From the NCBI RefSeq assembly GCF_014132355.1, contig NZ_BLZO01000084.1:1-55724 (forward strand): 55,724 nt of DNA, given 5' to 3'. The translations under genes were made by a program, and so were the position numbers. Source of the stretch: Okeania sp. KiyG1 (GTDB lineage Bacteria > Cyanobacteriota > Cyanobacteriia > Cyanobacteriales > Microcoleaceae). Below the pieces are notes generated by a model. It worked only from the letters and a program-made list of their open reading frames with translations, was not told where the DNA came from and searched no databases. Shown here piece by piece: positions 26,504 to 37,470 of the stretch (position 1 is the stretch's first letter; each line of letters starts with the position of its first letter).

Positions 26504-26556
26504 GTAGTTTTGTTCTAGCAATAAGACAAGTATTTAAAGAGCTAGAGCAAAACTAC
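26504..26556. repeat. Hairpin repeat (MITE-like), copy 2
   Basis: Arms GTAGTTTTGTTCTAGC and GCTAGAGCAAAACTAC around AATAAGACAAGTATTTAAAGA. It differs from the 8943-8992 copy by one arm substitution and a longer loop. Confidence 0.87.
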
Positions 26557-26635
26557 AGAAAAAATTTCTATTATAACAAATTATCTGCTAGCATAACTTC
26601 CTCGGAGGGAGCAAATAATATAACTAATCTAAATT

Positions 26636-28236
26636 ATGAGTCAATGTTTAAATCCTGAATGTCTAAATCAAAATCCTTCTGATACAAAATTTTGTCAGCA
26701 ATGCGGGTCGAAATTACTTTTAGCAGAACGTTATCGCGCCATTAAAATTATCGGTCAAGGTGGTTTTGGTAGAACTTTTCAAGCAGTAGATGAATTTAAA
26801 CCATCTCAAGCTTTTTGTGTAATCAAGCAGTTTTTCCCTGAAGTTCAAGACCGACAAAATATGGAAAAAACTGCAGAATTATTTGCTCAAGAAGCAGTTA
26901 GATTAGAAGGTTTAGGAAAACATCCTCAAATTCCTGAATTATTGGCATTTTTTACTCAAGATAATCGTCAATATAGCAATATGATTTGAGTTGTGAGATA
27001 TTGGAAACTTTTAGGCAACAGGCAACAGGCAACAGGCAACAGAGAAGAAGAAAAAACGTATCATATGAATGTAATAATTCCTATATTCTGTACTTTTAAG
27101 GAATACTTCAATTCTCACAACTGATTCCTGATTGCTATATTTAGTTCAAGAATTTATTGAGGGGCAAAATTTACAGTAGGAGTTAGAAACAGTAGGTGCG
27201 TTTAATGAAACTCAGATTTGGGAGTTATTAAATGATTTATTACCAGTATTAGAATTTATTCATTCTCAAGAGGTAATTCATCGGGATATTAAACCGGATA
27301 ATATTATTAAGCGACCTCTATCTTCCCAGAAAAAAGGTGAATTAGTATTAGTGGATTTTGGGGCAGCCAAATTTGCAACTCGTACTGCTTTGGCGGTGAC
27401 GGGAACAGTTATTGGGTCTGCTGGATATGCTGCGCCAGAACAAGCTATTGGGAAGTCAGTTTTTGCTAGCGATATTTATAGTTTGGGTGTGACTTGTATT
27501 CATTTATTGACTCAAGTTGAACCTTTTAAATTATTTGATGTAAGTGAAAATGATTGGGTCTGGCGATATTTTTTAACCTCTCCTATTAGCGATAATTTGG
27601 GTGATTTATTAGACCGGATGATTGTCGGAGCAACGAAGAAAAGGTTTCAGTCTGTGGCAGAAATTATGGCATTGATTAAACTTAATGATGTTGATGTTTC
27701 ACTGCCAGAAAAACAGGTAAGTGATTTTGTAGATTCTTCATCTATTCCAGAAGTAAACTTAAATTCAGAAAGGGGGGTAGATTATAGTAAATTGTGCGAT
27801 ATATTGACTCACAAAAAGTGGCGAGAAGCAGATATAGAAACAGCAAAGTTAATGTTAAAAATCGCTAATAGAGAAAATAGAAAGAAATTAAATGTTAATT
27901 CAATTAATAATTTACCTTGCACCGATCTACGGACTATTAATCAACTTTGGGTAAAATATTCCAATGGTAAGTTTGGTTTTTCTGCACAAAAAGAGATTTG
28001 GGAAAATTTGCCCGCTCAAACATTTTTTTTAACTTATGAAAAATTCGGCGATCGCTTGGGTTGGCATTCAATAATTGGTTGGACTAACTACGATAACTTA
28101 GATATTTGATTTAGAAAAAGTACCCCATGGTCATTTACCTGCAATGTTTGCTATGAGTGGAAACTGGGTATGGTTTATGGAGTTAGAAAAGTTATTTTCT
28201 ACTATGGTAAAAAGACTTAATATTTGTCAAATCTAA
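26636..28236 (+). pseudogene. Zinc-ribbon/Ser-Thr kinase/GUN4 fusion, disrupted
   Basis: The N-terminus is a four-Cys zinc ribbon (C4, C9, C20, C23). The kinase N-lobe follows (GQGGFGRTFQA, CVIKQFF) up to NRQY at 26974. A 164-bp MITE follows, then YLVQEFIEGQNLQ, a TAG at 27177-27179, VIHRDIKPDNI, VDFGAAKFATRTALAVTGTVIGSAGYAAPEQ and SDIYSLGVT. The C-terminal GUN4 domain runs from YSKLCDILTHKKWREADIETAKLML to FGDRLGWHSIIGWTNYDNL. A frameshift near 28108 precedes KVPHGHLPAMFAM...FSTMVKRLNICQI. Three lesions make it a pseudogene, though an internal start could still express the C-lobe-GUN4 part. Confidence 0.88.
26974..27137. mobile_element. 164-bp MITE with TA target duplication
   Basis: The ends are TAGCAAT...GTTGTGAGA and its reverse complement TCTCACAAC...ATTGCTA. 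It is flanked by TA at 26972-26973 and 27138-27139. Removing it with one TA restores CAA TAT TTA GTT (QYLV) of the kinase exactly. A GGCAACA run is inside. The TA duplication suggests mobilisation by an IS630/Tc1-type transposase. Confidence 0.82.
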
Positions 28237-28318
28237 GGGAGTAGGGGAGCAGAGGAGTGAGGGAGTAGAGGAGTGAGGGAGTGGAGGAGCGGGGGAGTAG
28301 GGAGTAGAAAAATGCTTT

Positions 28319-29272
28319 TTAAGCTTTAACTAACCAAGAAGTGCTATTAACTTTTTCACGAATTTCTATCGCTTGTTGATGATAATTCTTAGCTTGCTGC
28401 TCTTGCCCTATATTTTGGTAAACTTTTTCGATCAAATCAAGAGTTTTTACTAAATTGTTACCATATTCAGCAAAAATACTTCTGCAAAATCCATCTTTTT
28501 CTTTCTGTTCATAAGTTGCCATTTTGTGAGGATATACATGGCGAGAATGAAGATTTTTTTCTACTTTAGGAAGATTATTTACTGTTAGTGCTAACCGATC
28601 TAGAGAATCTTCCCATAGCTTTTGCCGAATCTCTAAAGCAAGTTCTAAAAATGCTTTAGCTTGACGAGGTCTACTGATGAGAAAATATGCTTCTCCCATG
28701 TTATGTAGTGCAATTGATTCGTTGATTTGGATTGTCAATTTATCATTTTTTGCTGATTGAGCAAGCTTTTGGAAAATATTTAAAGATTTACGAGAATACT
28801 CTAGGGCTTTAGCTGATAATTCAGTTAAATTATAAATCGTACTAATGTGATTAATTGTTTTGCCCATACCCACTACATCTTTTATTTTCTTGAATATTAT
28901 TAGAGCTTGTGAATAACATTTTAAAGCAGTAGAATACTCTTGCAAAAAATGATGAATTTCTCCTTTTTTATTATATATAGCGGCAATTTTTGCTTCATTT
29001 TCTATTTTTTTTGCTAGTTCTAAAGCAAGTTCTATATATTTAAGAGCATTAGCATATTCTCCTATTTTATAGTGAACTAATCCAATCCGATAAACAAGAT
29101 CGAGCCTTTGTTCTTTGTTATTAATTAATCTCGCAATTTCTAAGGCTTTTTGAAATATTTTTAATGCAGTTTCTAGTTGACCGATACTATAAAAGCGATC
29201 GCCTGTTTGAGATAGATGTTGTAATTCATTTTGATGGCTAGGATAAGATTTAAGAGTATTGTTCCCTATCAT
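28319..29272 (-). CDS. TPR-repeat protein
   Basis: A 317-aa protein with about five tetratricopeptide repeats between residues 20 and 225. Typical units are DRFYSIGQLETALKIFQKALEIARLINNKEQRLDLVYRIGLVHYKIGEYANALKYIELALELA and YNKKGEIHHFLQEYSTALKCYSQALIIFKKI. A last repeat is LIEKVYQNIGQEQQAKNYHQQAIEI. No signal peptide and no effector domain. It is a scaffold-type protein, paralogous to the next upstream gene (29432-30403). Confidence 0.88.
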   Translation of the reverse strand: MIGNNTLKSYPSHQNELQHLSQTGDRFYSIGQLETALKIFQKALEIARLINNKEQRLDLVYRIGLVHYKIGEYANALKYIELALELAKKIENEAKIAAIYNKKGEIHHFLQEYSTALKCYSQALIIFKKIKDVVGMGKTINHISTIYNLTELSAKALEYSRKSLNIFQKLAQSAKNDKLTIQINESIALHNMGEAYFLISRPRQAKAFLELALEIRQKLWEDSLDRLALTVNNLPKVEKNLHSRHVYPHKMATYEQKEKDGFCRSIFAEYGNNLVKTLDLIEKVYQNIGQEQQAKNYHQQAIEIREKVNSTSWLVKA

Positions 29273-29431
29273 AGTATTGCTTCCTGATTAAAGTTCATTT
29301 TTTGAGCGATGCACTGGTTAATTACAAAGTAGTTATCCTACTATATTTTTTTGGAAAAAAACAACCACTTACAAACTATATTTTATGAAATTTGTCTGAA
29401 AAATATTGCCAAATAATCTGATAATTTATTT

Positions 29432-30403
29432 TCACGCATAATGACAACGAAATCTTAAATAAAAGGGCAAAATATAGGTATTGTAGATTACATACTTTTC
29501 ACCACAACTTTGCCAAATTTCAAGTTTTTGTTGACTATACTTCTCTGCTTTTCGCAGTTGACCCATAAGGCGATAAACTTTCTCAATTAAATTCATGGTA
29601 TTGGCTAAGTCTGCTTCATATTGGGAGATAATACTTTGACTCAAGCAAATTTTTTCTTGTTGAAGTAGCTGGTTTGTTTGAGATGATTTTTTACTGTTAG
29701 GATAATTATTGTGGAAAATCTTTTTATCTAAAGAATCTGGAGTTTTACTAAATTTATTCAAAGTTACTTTGCAAATTTTCTGACGAATAGCTAAAGTAAG
29801 TTCTAGAATTTCTTTTGCTTGGCTATATCGACCGATCCATAAGTAAGCTTCTCCTATATTGTGAAGAGCTGTAGCAATATTAATTTGGCTAGCTAATTTA
29901 TCTAATTCTGATTTTCTTTCAAATTGCTGGAAAATTTCTAGAGATTTTTGACAACAGTTAAGAGTTTTTTCAAATAACCCTAATAAATTGTATACTTCGC
30001 CTAAATGATTAAGAACTATACCAATGCCTAATAAATTAGAAAAATATTGGGCAATTTCTAAAGCTTGAGCATAGTATCTTAAGGCAGTACTGTATTCTAT
30101 AGACAAACAATAAGTTTCACCAATATCATTCAAAATCATTACAACTTGATTTTGGTCGCCAATTTCTTGAGCAAGTTCCAAGGCTAAATTGAGATATTTT
30201 AAGGCACAATCATATTTTTCTAGACGACGATAAACTAATCCAATGCGGTTTAAAATATTTATTTGTTGCTCAAATGTAAGGACAATTTTTAACGCTTCCT
30301 GAAAAGTATTTAATGCAATTTCAAATTGTCCCAGATCGAATAAGCGATCGCCTGCTTGAGATAGTTGTTTTAATTCTGCGAAATGGATAGCAGTGGACAC
30401 CAT
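29432..30403 (-). CDS. TPR-repeat protein, paralogue
   Basis: I start at MVSTAIHFAELKQLSQAGDRLFDLG (30403) because GGAG lies 8-11 nt upstream and the start then aligns with the 28319-29272 paralogue. The protein is about 323 aa with TPRs such as FEIALNTFQEALKIVLTFEQQINILNRIGLVYRRLEKYDCALKYLNLALELAQ. It is the first gene downstream of the large tandem-repeat block. An upstream ATG at 30493 is possible but lies in repeat-like sequence. Confidence 0.85.
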   Translation of the reverse strand: MVSTAIHFAELKQLSQAGDRLFDLGQFEIALNTFQEALKIVLTFEQQINILNRIGLVYRRLEKYDCALKYLNLALELAQEIGDQNQVVMILNDIGETYCLSIEYSTALRYYAQALEIAQYFSNLLGIGIVLNHLGEVYNLLGLFEKTLNCCQKSLEIFQQFERKSELDKLASQINIATALHNIGEAYLWIGRYSQAKEILELTLAIRQKICKVTLNKFSKTPDSLDKKIFHNNYPNSKKSSQTNQLLQQEKICLSQSIISQYEADLANTMNLIEKVYRLMGQLRKAEKYSQQKLEIWQSCGEKYVIYNTYILPFYLRFRCHYA

Positions 30404-30480
30404 AAGTAGTTTCTCCAGAAGAATGATGATAATTTTCCGGTTGTAAACTACTCTATTTCTCAAAGTTGTCAGGTTATGCA

Positions 30481-32716
30481 GGCTGGAAGTCAAAAGTCAA
30501 AAGTTAAAAATTAAAAGTCAAAAGTCAAAAGTTAAAAGTTAAAAGTTAAAAGTTAGAATTTATCAGCTCAAAACATGGAAGTTAAAAGTTAAAAGTTATA
30601 AGTTAAAAGTTATAAGTTAAAAGTTATAAGTCAATTGAGCATTATTGTTGCCAAATTGGATAATGCCAAACCGAGCAAAATTATCTTTTCTGTAGCGGGT
30701 TCAATACCCCACAGTCTAAACAGTGCTTAAAATTATTTGGGGTTTGTAGAAAAGTCAAAAGTTAAAAGTTATAAGTTAAAAGTTATAAGTTAAAAGTTAT
30801 AAGTCAATTGAGCATTATTGTTGCCAAATTGGATAATGCCAAACCGAGCAAAATTATCTTTTCTGTAGCGGGTTCAATACCCCACAGTCTAAACAGTTCT
30901 TAAAATTATTTGGGGTTTGTAGAAAAGTCAAAAGTTAAAAGTTATAAGTTAAAAGTTATAAGTTAAAAGTTATAAGTCAATTGAGCATTATTGTTGCCAA
31001 ATTGGATAATGCCAAACCGAGCAAAATTATCTTTTCTGTAGCGGGTTCAATACCCCACAGTCTAAACAGTTCTTAAAATTATTTGGGGTTTGTAGAAAAG
31101 TCAAAAGTTAAAAGTTATAAGTTAAAAGTTATAAGTTATAAGTTAAAAGTTATAAGTCAATTGAGCATTATTGTTGCCAAATTGGATAATGCCAAACCGA
31201 GCAAAATTATCTTTTCTGTAGCGGGTTCAATACCCCACAGTCTAAACAGTGCTTAAAATTATTTGGGGTTTGTAGAAAAGTCAAAAGTCAAAAGTCAAAA
31301 GTTAAAAATTATAAGTTAAAAGTTATAAGTCAATTGAGCATTATTGTTGCCAAATTGGATAATGCCAAACCGAGCAAAATTATCTTTTCTGTAGCGGGTT
31401 CAATACCCCACAGTCTAAACAGTGCTTAAAATTATTTGGGGTTTGTAGAAAAGTCAAAAGTCAAAAGTCAAAAGTTAAAAATTATAAGTTAAAAGTTATA
31501 AGTCAATTGAGCATTATTGTTGCCAAATTGGATAATGCCAAACCGAGCAAAATTATCTTTTCTGTAGCGGGTTCAATACCCCACAGTCTAAACAGTGCTT
31601 AAAATTATTTGGGGTTTGTAGAAAAGTCAAAAGTCAAAAGTTATAAGTTAAAAGTTATAAGTTAAAAGTTATAAGTCAATTGAGCATTATTGTTGCCAAA
31701 TTGGATAATGCCAAACCGAGCAAAATTATCTTTTCTGTAGCGGGTTCAATACCCCACAGTCTAAACAGTGCTTAAAATTATTTGGGGTTTGTAGAAAAGT
31801 CAAAAATTATAAGTCAAAAGTCAAAAGTTAAAAATTATAAGTTAAAAGTTAAAAGTTATAAGTCAATTGAGCATTATTATTGCCAAATTGGATAATGCCA
31901 AACCGAGCAAAATTATCTTTTCTGTAGCGGGTTCAATACCCCACAGTCTAAACAGTGCTTAAAATTATTTGGGGTTTGTAGAAAAGTCAAAAGTCAAAAG
32001 TTATAAGTTAAAAGTTATAAGTTAAAAGTTATAAGTCAATTGAGCATTATTGTTGCCAAATTGGATAATGCCAAACCGAGCAAAATTATCTTTTCTGTAG
32101 CGGGTTCAATACCCCACAGTCTAAACAGTGCTTAAAATTATTTGGGGTTTGTAGAAAAGTCAAAAGTTAAAAGTTATAAGTTAAAAGTTATAAGTTAAAA
32201 GTTATAAGTCAATTGAGCATTATTGTTGCCAAATTGGATAATGCCAAGTAGAAAAGTCAAAAGTCAAAAGTTAAAAGTTATAAGTTAAAAGTTATAAGTC
32301 AATTGAGCATTATTATTGCCAAATTGGATAATGCCAAACCGAGCAAAATTATCTTTTCTGTAGCGGTTTCAATACCCCACAGTCTAAACAGTGCTTAAAA
32401 TTGTATGGGGTTTGTAGAAAAGTCAAAAATTATAAGTCAAAAGTCAAAAGTTAAAAATTATAAGTTAAAAGTTAAAAGTTATAAGTCAATTGAGCATTAT
32501 TATTGCCAAATTGGATAATGCCAAACCGAGCAAAATTATCTTTTCTGTAGCGGTTTCAATACCCCACAGTCTAAACAGTGCTTAAAATTGTATGGGGTTT
32601 GTAGAAAAGTCAAAAATTATAAGTCAAAAGTCAAAAGTTAAAAATTATAAGTTAAAAGTTAAAAGTTATAAGTCAATTGAGCATTATTATTGCCAAATGG
32701 GATAATGCCAAACCGA
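30481..32716. repeat. 13-copy tandem repeat of about 175 bp
   Basis: Each unit has a conserved block of about 120 bp. It begins GTCAATTGAGCATTATTG and passes through CCAAATTGGATAATGCCAAA. It ends with GCGGGTTCAATACCCCACAG and ATTTGGGGTTTGTAGAAAAG. A variable spacer of AAAAGTT/AAAAGTC/ATAAGTT heptamers follows. Anchors lie near 30631, 30806, 30976, 31158, 31331, 31504, 31677, 31864, 32037, 32209, 32300, 32488 and 32672. The 32209 unit is truncated. The block is very well conserved, the spacers differ in heptamer number, and no frame is open through it. Confidence 0.93.
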
Positions 32717-32784
32717 TCCTCTTAACTTTATAAGAAGAAGTAATTCTAAATTCTAAATTCTAAATTCTAAATTCTTGAACTTCT

Positions 32785-34182
32785 TCAAGGATTAAATTCA
32801 AAAGGGGGAAAAGTTTCCTGATTTTCTGGTGTTAAATAAACTGTAGCAATAAACTTCTCATTCCAGCCTCCTACAACATTAGTAAATATATAAAAATCAT
32901 CCTCATTAGAATTTAACTTCTGCTCAACTAAAATACCCGTTGCATCACTAACCCGTAATTTTATTTTTTCCGGTAAACCCATCCCTGTAGGTGTACTTAA
33001 TATTAATAGCAACATCCATTCTAATGTTGAATTTGAGACTAGAGACCAAGTTAAAGCATACAATCTTAAAGGAATTCCAGCTAATAATAAATCGTGATAA
33101 CCAACCCTAGCATGAGGAGGAATATATACACCATTTTTGGGCAACTCTCTGATAATTCCGGCAATTTCTTCTGTAGGACAAGATATTCCCCTCATGGGAG
33201 ATAGTACCGATAATTCTGGTAATAAAACCCAGGATAATTCATTCGCAAAATCATCTAATTCATTCTTTAACCAACGCCCCACATTAATTGTTGGTTCAGT
33301 CAAGAGACTAAGTAAATCTGGTAAATATTTACTCAGATTACTTAAAGAGTTTTCTGAACTTTCTGTAATTTCTACTAAATTATTCGGCATATTCCCCTGC
33401 TCTATTTCTACTTGCAATTGCCAATTATATATCCAATTCAATAAATCCAAATTAGTGAGGATAGTTTTTCCCTGTTCCCAGTCAAAAAATTCCCATAAAC
33501 TTTGTTCCGATAGCTGAGGTAATAATTTTGTTAATTCAGCTTTAACTAAAGCTAAATTATTTGACTTAGGTTCTACCTCCGGCAAGGGAATTCCTGCTAC
33601 ATCCAAACAACGAAGATAAAGTAATAAATTATCTATTTCTGTATCAAAGCAACTCCAGGGTATTTGATAATCCCAATCTTCATCTGGCATTAGATTAAGT
33701 TGTGTTTTTTTGCGTATTAAATCTGCATAAGAAATAAAACTATTAATCACAACTGTTTCTAGCTCTTCTTGTACTTCTACCAGTACATATAAATGATGAG
33801 CGAACTCTGGTAAATCTACTACTGCTTTAGGTAAACCAACTTCTTCATCTATAAAACTACCTTGAGTAATTAGACAAACTTTAAACTGATTAATATTCAG
33901 ATGACAAACGGCTGGAATTGAGTTAGAAAGAGCTGGATTAAAAATAGAAGCATCAGCAAAATTAACTGTTAAATTATCTGTGCCTCGTTCTTCTAACCAT
34001 TGTTCAAATCCGAACAAAGCTAACCCATTCAAATAAGTTTGCCATTGTCGCAATTCGTTAGGGATTTGATTGCTAATTTTGATGGCTTGCTCAACTTTAT
34101 CTAATGATAAATGAATAGATTCTGTAGCAATACCTTGAAAATCTAGCAAGTCTTCTAATGTATTAGTTAGTTCATTCTTCAT
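32785..34182 (-). CDS. DUF1822 family protein
   Basis: A 465-aa cyanobacterial protein of unknown function. Family-typical N-terminal text is QWQTYLNGLALFGFEQWLEERG, followed by CHLNINQFKVCLI and YVLVEVQEELETVVINSF. The C-terminal half includes LPKNGVYIPPHARVGYHDLLLAGIPLRLYALTW. It is soluble, with no signal peptide. It precedes the tandem-repeat array and lies downstream of the HTH gene 34633-36057, on the same strand. In other cyanobacteria DUF1822 genes are often near such regulators and CHAT proteins (recollection, not checked). Confidence 0.85.
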   Translation of the reverse strand: MKNELTNTLEDLLDFQGIATESIHLSLDKVEQAIKISNQIPNELRQWQTYLNGLALFGFEQWLEERGTDNLTVNFADASIFNPALSNSIPAVCHLNINQFKVCLITQGSFIDEEVGLPKAVVDLPEFAHHLYVLVEVQEELETVVINSFISYADLIRKKTQLNLMPDEDWDYQIPWSCFDTEIDNLLLYLRCLDVAGIPLPEVEPKSNNLALVKAELTKLLPQLSEQSLWEFFDWEQGKTILTNLDLLNWIYNWQLQVEIEQGNMPNNLVEITESSENSLSNLSKYLPDLLSLLTEPTINVGRWLKNELDDFANELSWVLLPELSVLSPMRGISCPTEEIAGIIRELPKNGVYIPPHARVGYHDLLLAGIPLRLYALTWSLVSNSTLEWMLLLILSTPTGMGLPEKIKLRVSDATGILVEQKLNSNEDDFYIFTNVVGGWNEKFIATVYLTPENQETFPPFEFNP

Positions 34183-34632
34183 TTAATGTTTTCCTTAATA
34201 ATAAGTTTTATATTTTCTTTTGCGGGTTTAATACTCCACCGTCATTTCAGTTATCAGTTATCAGTTATCAGTTATCAGTACCTCTAGCTTTTTGCGCAGC
34301 ATGACAAACAGAAAGTATTGGGATTGAACGACGGAATATCCTTTTTTTTATCTCCTTAAAAGAGGAGGCTTCATTAATTGATAATGGATAATGGATAATT
34401 GATAATTACCTCTGGTTAAAACCGTTACGGAATTGAATATAAGGAATATTGTCTTTTTTTTCCCCTTAAAAGGGGAGGCTTTAAACCTGAATTATTTAAT
34501 TATTAATAATTAATAATTAATTATTCGGTAACTACTCAATTTTTCGGTCAATGGGGGCGCTTAAAATTGTTTGGGGTTTGAATTGATCGGCAATTCTCCC
34601 TACTGCCTACTGCCTACTGCCTACTACCTTCT
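34183..34632. other. Intergenic repeats
   Basis: Contains TATCAGT runs (34253-34280), two IS605-end-like fragments (34375-34400 and 34450-34490: CCCTTAAAAGGGGAGGC), a diverged piece of the large tandem unit (34216-34240 and 34560-34585: AAAATTGTTTGGGGTTTG), and a CTACTGC run. Confidence 0.65.
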
Positions 34633-36057
34633 TCAAGATAAATTACAATAACCAAATCGGTCTAGATGATGACAAACTCTTTGAGCAAATAAATTTGCTT
34701 GAGGACTAGATTGAGACTTATAACCCTCTGATTCTACCTCTTGAAATACTCTATTTATTTGTTCATCTAGAGCAACTTCTATTTTTTTGTCTATAGTTTT
34801 TAGATGTTGTGGATCTGCATAATCTTGAGCAATATCTAATATCCGACCACGCAAACTAATTAATAATTCCTGTCTAATATCAGCCCGAAAAGACTTTAAT
34901 TTTAGTAAGCGAGTTACTTGATATTGAGCTTTTAAACCCACATTTTGAGCAATTTCTGTCATTGATTTTCCCTGACAATGATATAGGTGTAACGCTTGGA
35001 TAAATTGTTCCAATTTTTGTTTTTTTCTTCTCTTTAGTAATTGCAGCCAAGTATCAGTCACTTTCGCTATAGCATCATCTAAACTTAAAAGAAATTGCTT
35101 TCTATAATCGCTCAAAAATTCATTCTGTTCATCCATAGTATCAGCCTCTTGTTCTTGAACAAGAGAAATCTGATTCTCTAAAGATTTATGGTTAGAAGTA
35201 TCTAGCGGTATTGTCGGTAGAGAACCACTTCTCACAGAAATTCGATATTCTCGTACTTGAGAAGCCAGGCATTGCAATTTAGTCAATACTTGCTTGGAAG
35301 AAATATTTTTACCAGTTTTAGTTTTGATTAATTGAGAAATTTGTTCTAATTGTTCTGTAGTTGGTTGTAAGCATTTTCTCCCCGTCATTGACAAACTTTT
35401 TTGGCGACGTTGTGCCCGATAAATAGCATGATAACTTGATAAAATATCGATACTTTCCCGAGTTTCAAAAGCAGTAAAATTATAAAATACGGAGAAGATT
35501 TTCTCTAGTTGTTTGGCAGGAGTATCATTCAGAATTGCCCAATCACTAATTAAATAGACTCCACATTCTAGTAAGAAACTATTAAGTTCGGGATGCTGTT
35601 TAACTTTTCTAGTTGCCCAGCTAGCTAAATTGCTTTGATTTGGATTAAAACTTTGGAGAATTTCTTGGGCAAAAGAACAACAAGAAGTTTGATTTTTTTG
35701 ACTAGAGATTCTGCCGTCATCAGTCAAAACATAAGGAAATAAATTTTGGCTAGTAAAGCCATAATTTTTACCAAAATTAGCCGCTAATTGTTGACAAATT
35801 CGGTCAATTTGCCAAGATATAAAACAGAGAAGACAGCGTTCTGCTAATAAAGAATCTCTCTCTAGATTAGTATCTGAATTATCTTGCACCCATGCTAAAA
35901 GTTTACGCTGAATATTAATGTCCGAAATATCACTATCTGTTACATACTCTGGAAAATTTAAGGTAAAAAATTGTTTTGCCTCTGTAATTTCCAGGATTTG
36001 ACGAGACCCGGAACTATTAATTTTAATCTGTTTCCAGTATTTAGAAGCAGTACCCAT
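34633..36057 (-). CDS. Sigma/HTH-like regulator, uncharacterised
   Basis: A 474-aa soluble protein with no full sigma-70 match that I can confirm. Residues 363-395 (GKSMTEIAQNVGLKAQYQVTRLLKLKSF) look like a region-4-type helix-turn-helix preceding FRADIRQELLISLRGRILDIAQDYADP. The N-terminal half (KYWKQIKINSSGSRQILEITEAKQF, LAERCLLCFISWQIDRICQQL) may be degenerate sigma-like. It lies upstream of DUF1822 on the same strand, with 450 bp of repeats between. Confidence 0.65.
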   Translation of the reverse strand: MGTASKYWKQIKINSSGSRQILEITEAKQFFTLNFPEYVTDSDISDINIQRKLLAWVQDNSDTNLERDSLLAERCLLCFISWQIDRICQQLAANFGKNYGFTSQNLFPYVLTDDGRISSQKNQTSCCSFAQEILQSFNPNQSNLASWATRKVKQHPELNSFLLECGVYLISDWAILNDTPAKQLEKIFSVFYNFTAFETRESIDILSSYHAIYRAQRRQKSLSMTGRKCLQPTTEQLEQISQLIKTKTGKNISSKQVLTKLQCLASQVREYRISVRSGSLPTIPLDTSNHKSLENQISLVQEQEADTMDEQNEFLSDYRKQFLLSLDDAIAKVTDTWLQLLKRRKKQKLEQFIQALHLYHCQGKSMTEIAQNVGLKAQYQVTRLLKLKSFRADIRQELLISLRGRILDIAQDYADPQHLKTIDKKIEVALDEQINRVFQEVESEGYKSQSSPQANLFAQRVCHHLDRFGYCNLS

Positions 36058-36893
36058 TCACTTTTAGATTTGAGATGAATAAAAATGGACAATTATCCAG
36101 ATATATTAGCTTATAGCAGAAGAAAGAATTTAGAATTAAGAATTTAGAATTTAGAATTACCTCTTCTTAATAAATAAGAGGATTGGATCGATGGATTTTT
36201 TTTCTTCTCTTGGTTTCATGGATATGGTGAGGAAACCCGCTCTTGAGAGAGTCGCTCCGAATTGCGCCATCCCACCCTACGGGAAGCTGCGCTTTTTCCT
36301 ACGGAATGCTCCGCAAACATGTCGCGCAGCGTTAACGTAGTTATGCGAAGCAAAACGACCGCTTTTTTCTCCATGAATGGAGAGGCTTTAAACCTTAATT
36401 ATTCGGTAAGAAAGAAGAAGGAAAAGTATTACGTTGTCTTAGTTTTAAACTCTCGATCTGTCCTAACCTTTGCTTCGACTGCTATAAAACATTAATCTGT
36501 AAGATGTTCAATCAACAATAGTGATTATTGTTGATTGTATAATCATTTTTCCTGGTCAAAAGTTTGCTCTAATATCAGGATATTTATCCCGTCAATTGGA
36601 ACATATTTCTATATTCCTAGAGGTTATGCAATATTTGTTGAGGGAAGAAAGAAGAAGTGAAGAGACAAGAAGGAATAGGGAAATGCTTTTTCCGTTGTTG
36701 TTTGTTATACAATTTTGAAAAAGAATACTATAACTTATGCAAAATTTGAATGATTAATATCATGTCCGGTTGAACAGTTATAAATAAATGACGGAGGAGT
36801 CAGGAGTCAACCCACCCCTAACCCCTCCCAGGAGGGGAACTCAGGAGTCAGGAGGAAATAAAGAAGAAGAGAAGGAGAAAGTTTTTTTATCAC
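36058..36893. other. Intergenic with repeats
   Basis: No gene. It carries AGAATTTAGAAT words (36125-36155) like the 49.5-kb array, a cluster of small palindromes (36240-36365), the 21-mer at 36298-36318 (CCTACGGAATGC...CCGCAAAC), and a CCCACCCC...GGAGGGG repeat (36815-36840). Confidence 0.6.
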
Positions 36894-37164
<271 letters not shown>

Positions 37165-37229
37165 TCCGGACATCATATAAGTAATTAGTAGGATTCAATA
37201 ACGTTTTGAGCGATTATTAGCTAGTAGGA

Positions 37230-37470
37230 GAGAACAGGGAATAGGCAGGGACGCCCTTATGCAACGTCCCTACAGATGACACGGGGACACACCGGACACG
37301 GGGACACGGGGATTATGGTTTCTGCTTTCCAAGTGAGGTTGGGGGGGATCGTAGCGTTGGGTTTTACTCACAATTTTACTTTAGACGAGCTAGTAGAGAC
37401 GCTCCATGGAATGTCTCTACTGTGGTCTACCCAATGAATACCTCTGTAATTCATAGTTCGATTCACCAAC
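37230..37470. repeat. Palindromic and ACGGGGACAC repeats
   Basis: Contains AGGGACGCCCTTATGCAACGTCCCT-type (37247-37271) and TAGAGACG...ATGTCTCTA (37391-37419) palindromes, and a short GACACGGGGACAC run (37276-37313). Confidence 0.65.

Noticed and set aside
30481-32716. CRISPR array
   Set aside because: The unit is about 175 bp, the conserved block is about 120 bp, and the spacers are simple heptamer runs rather than unique sequences. No cas genes are present.
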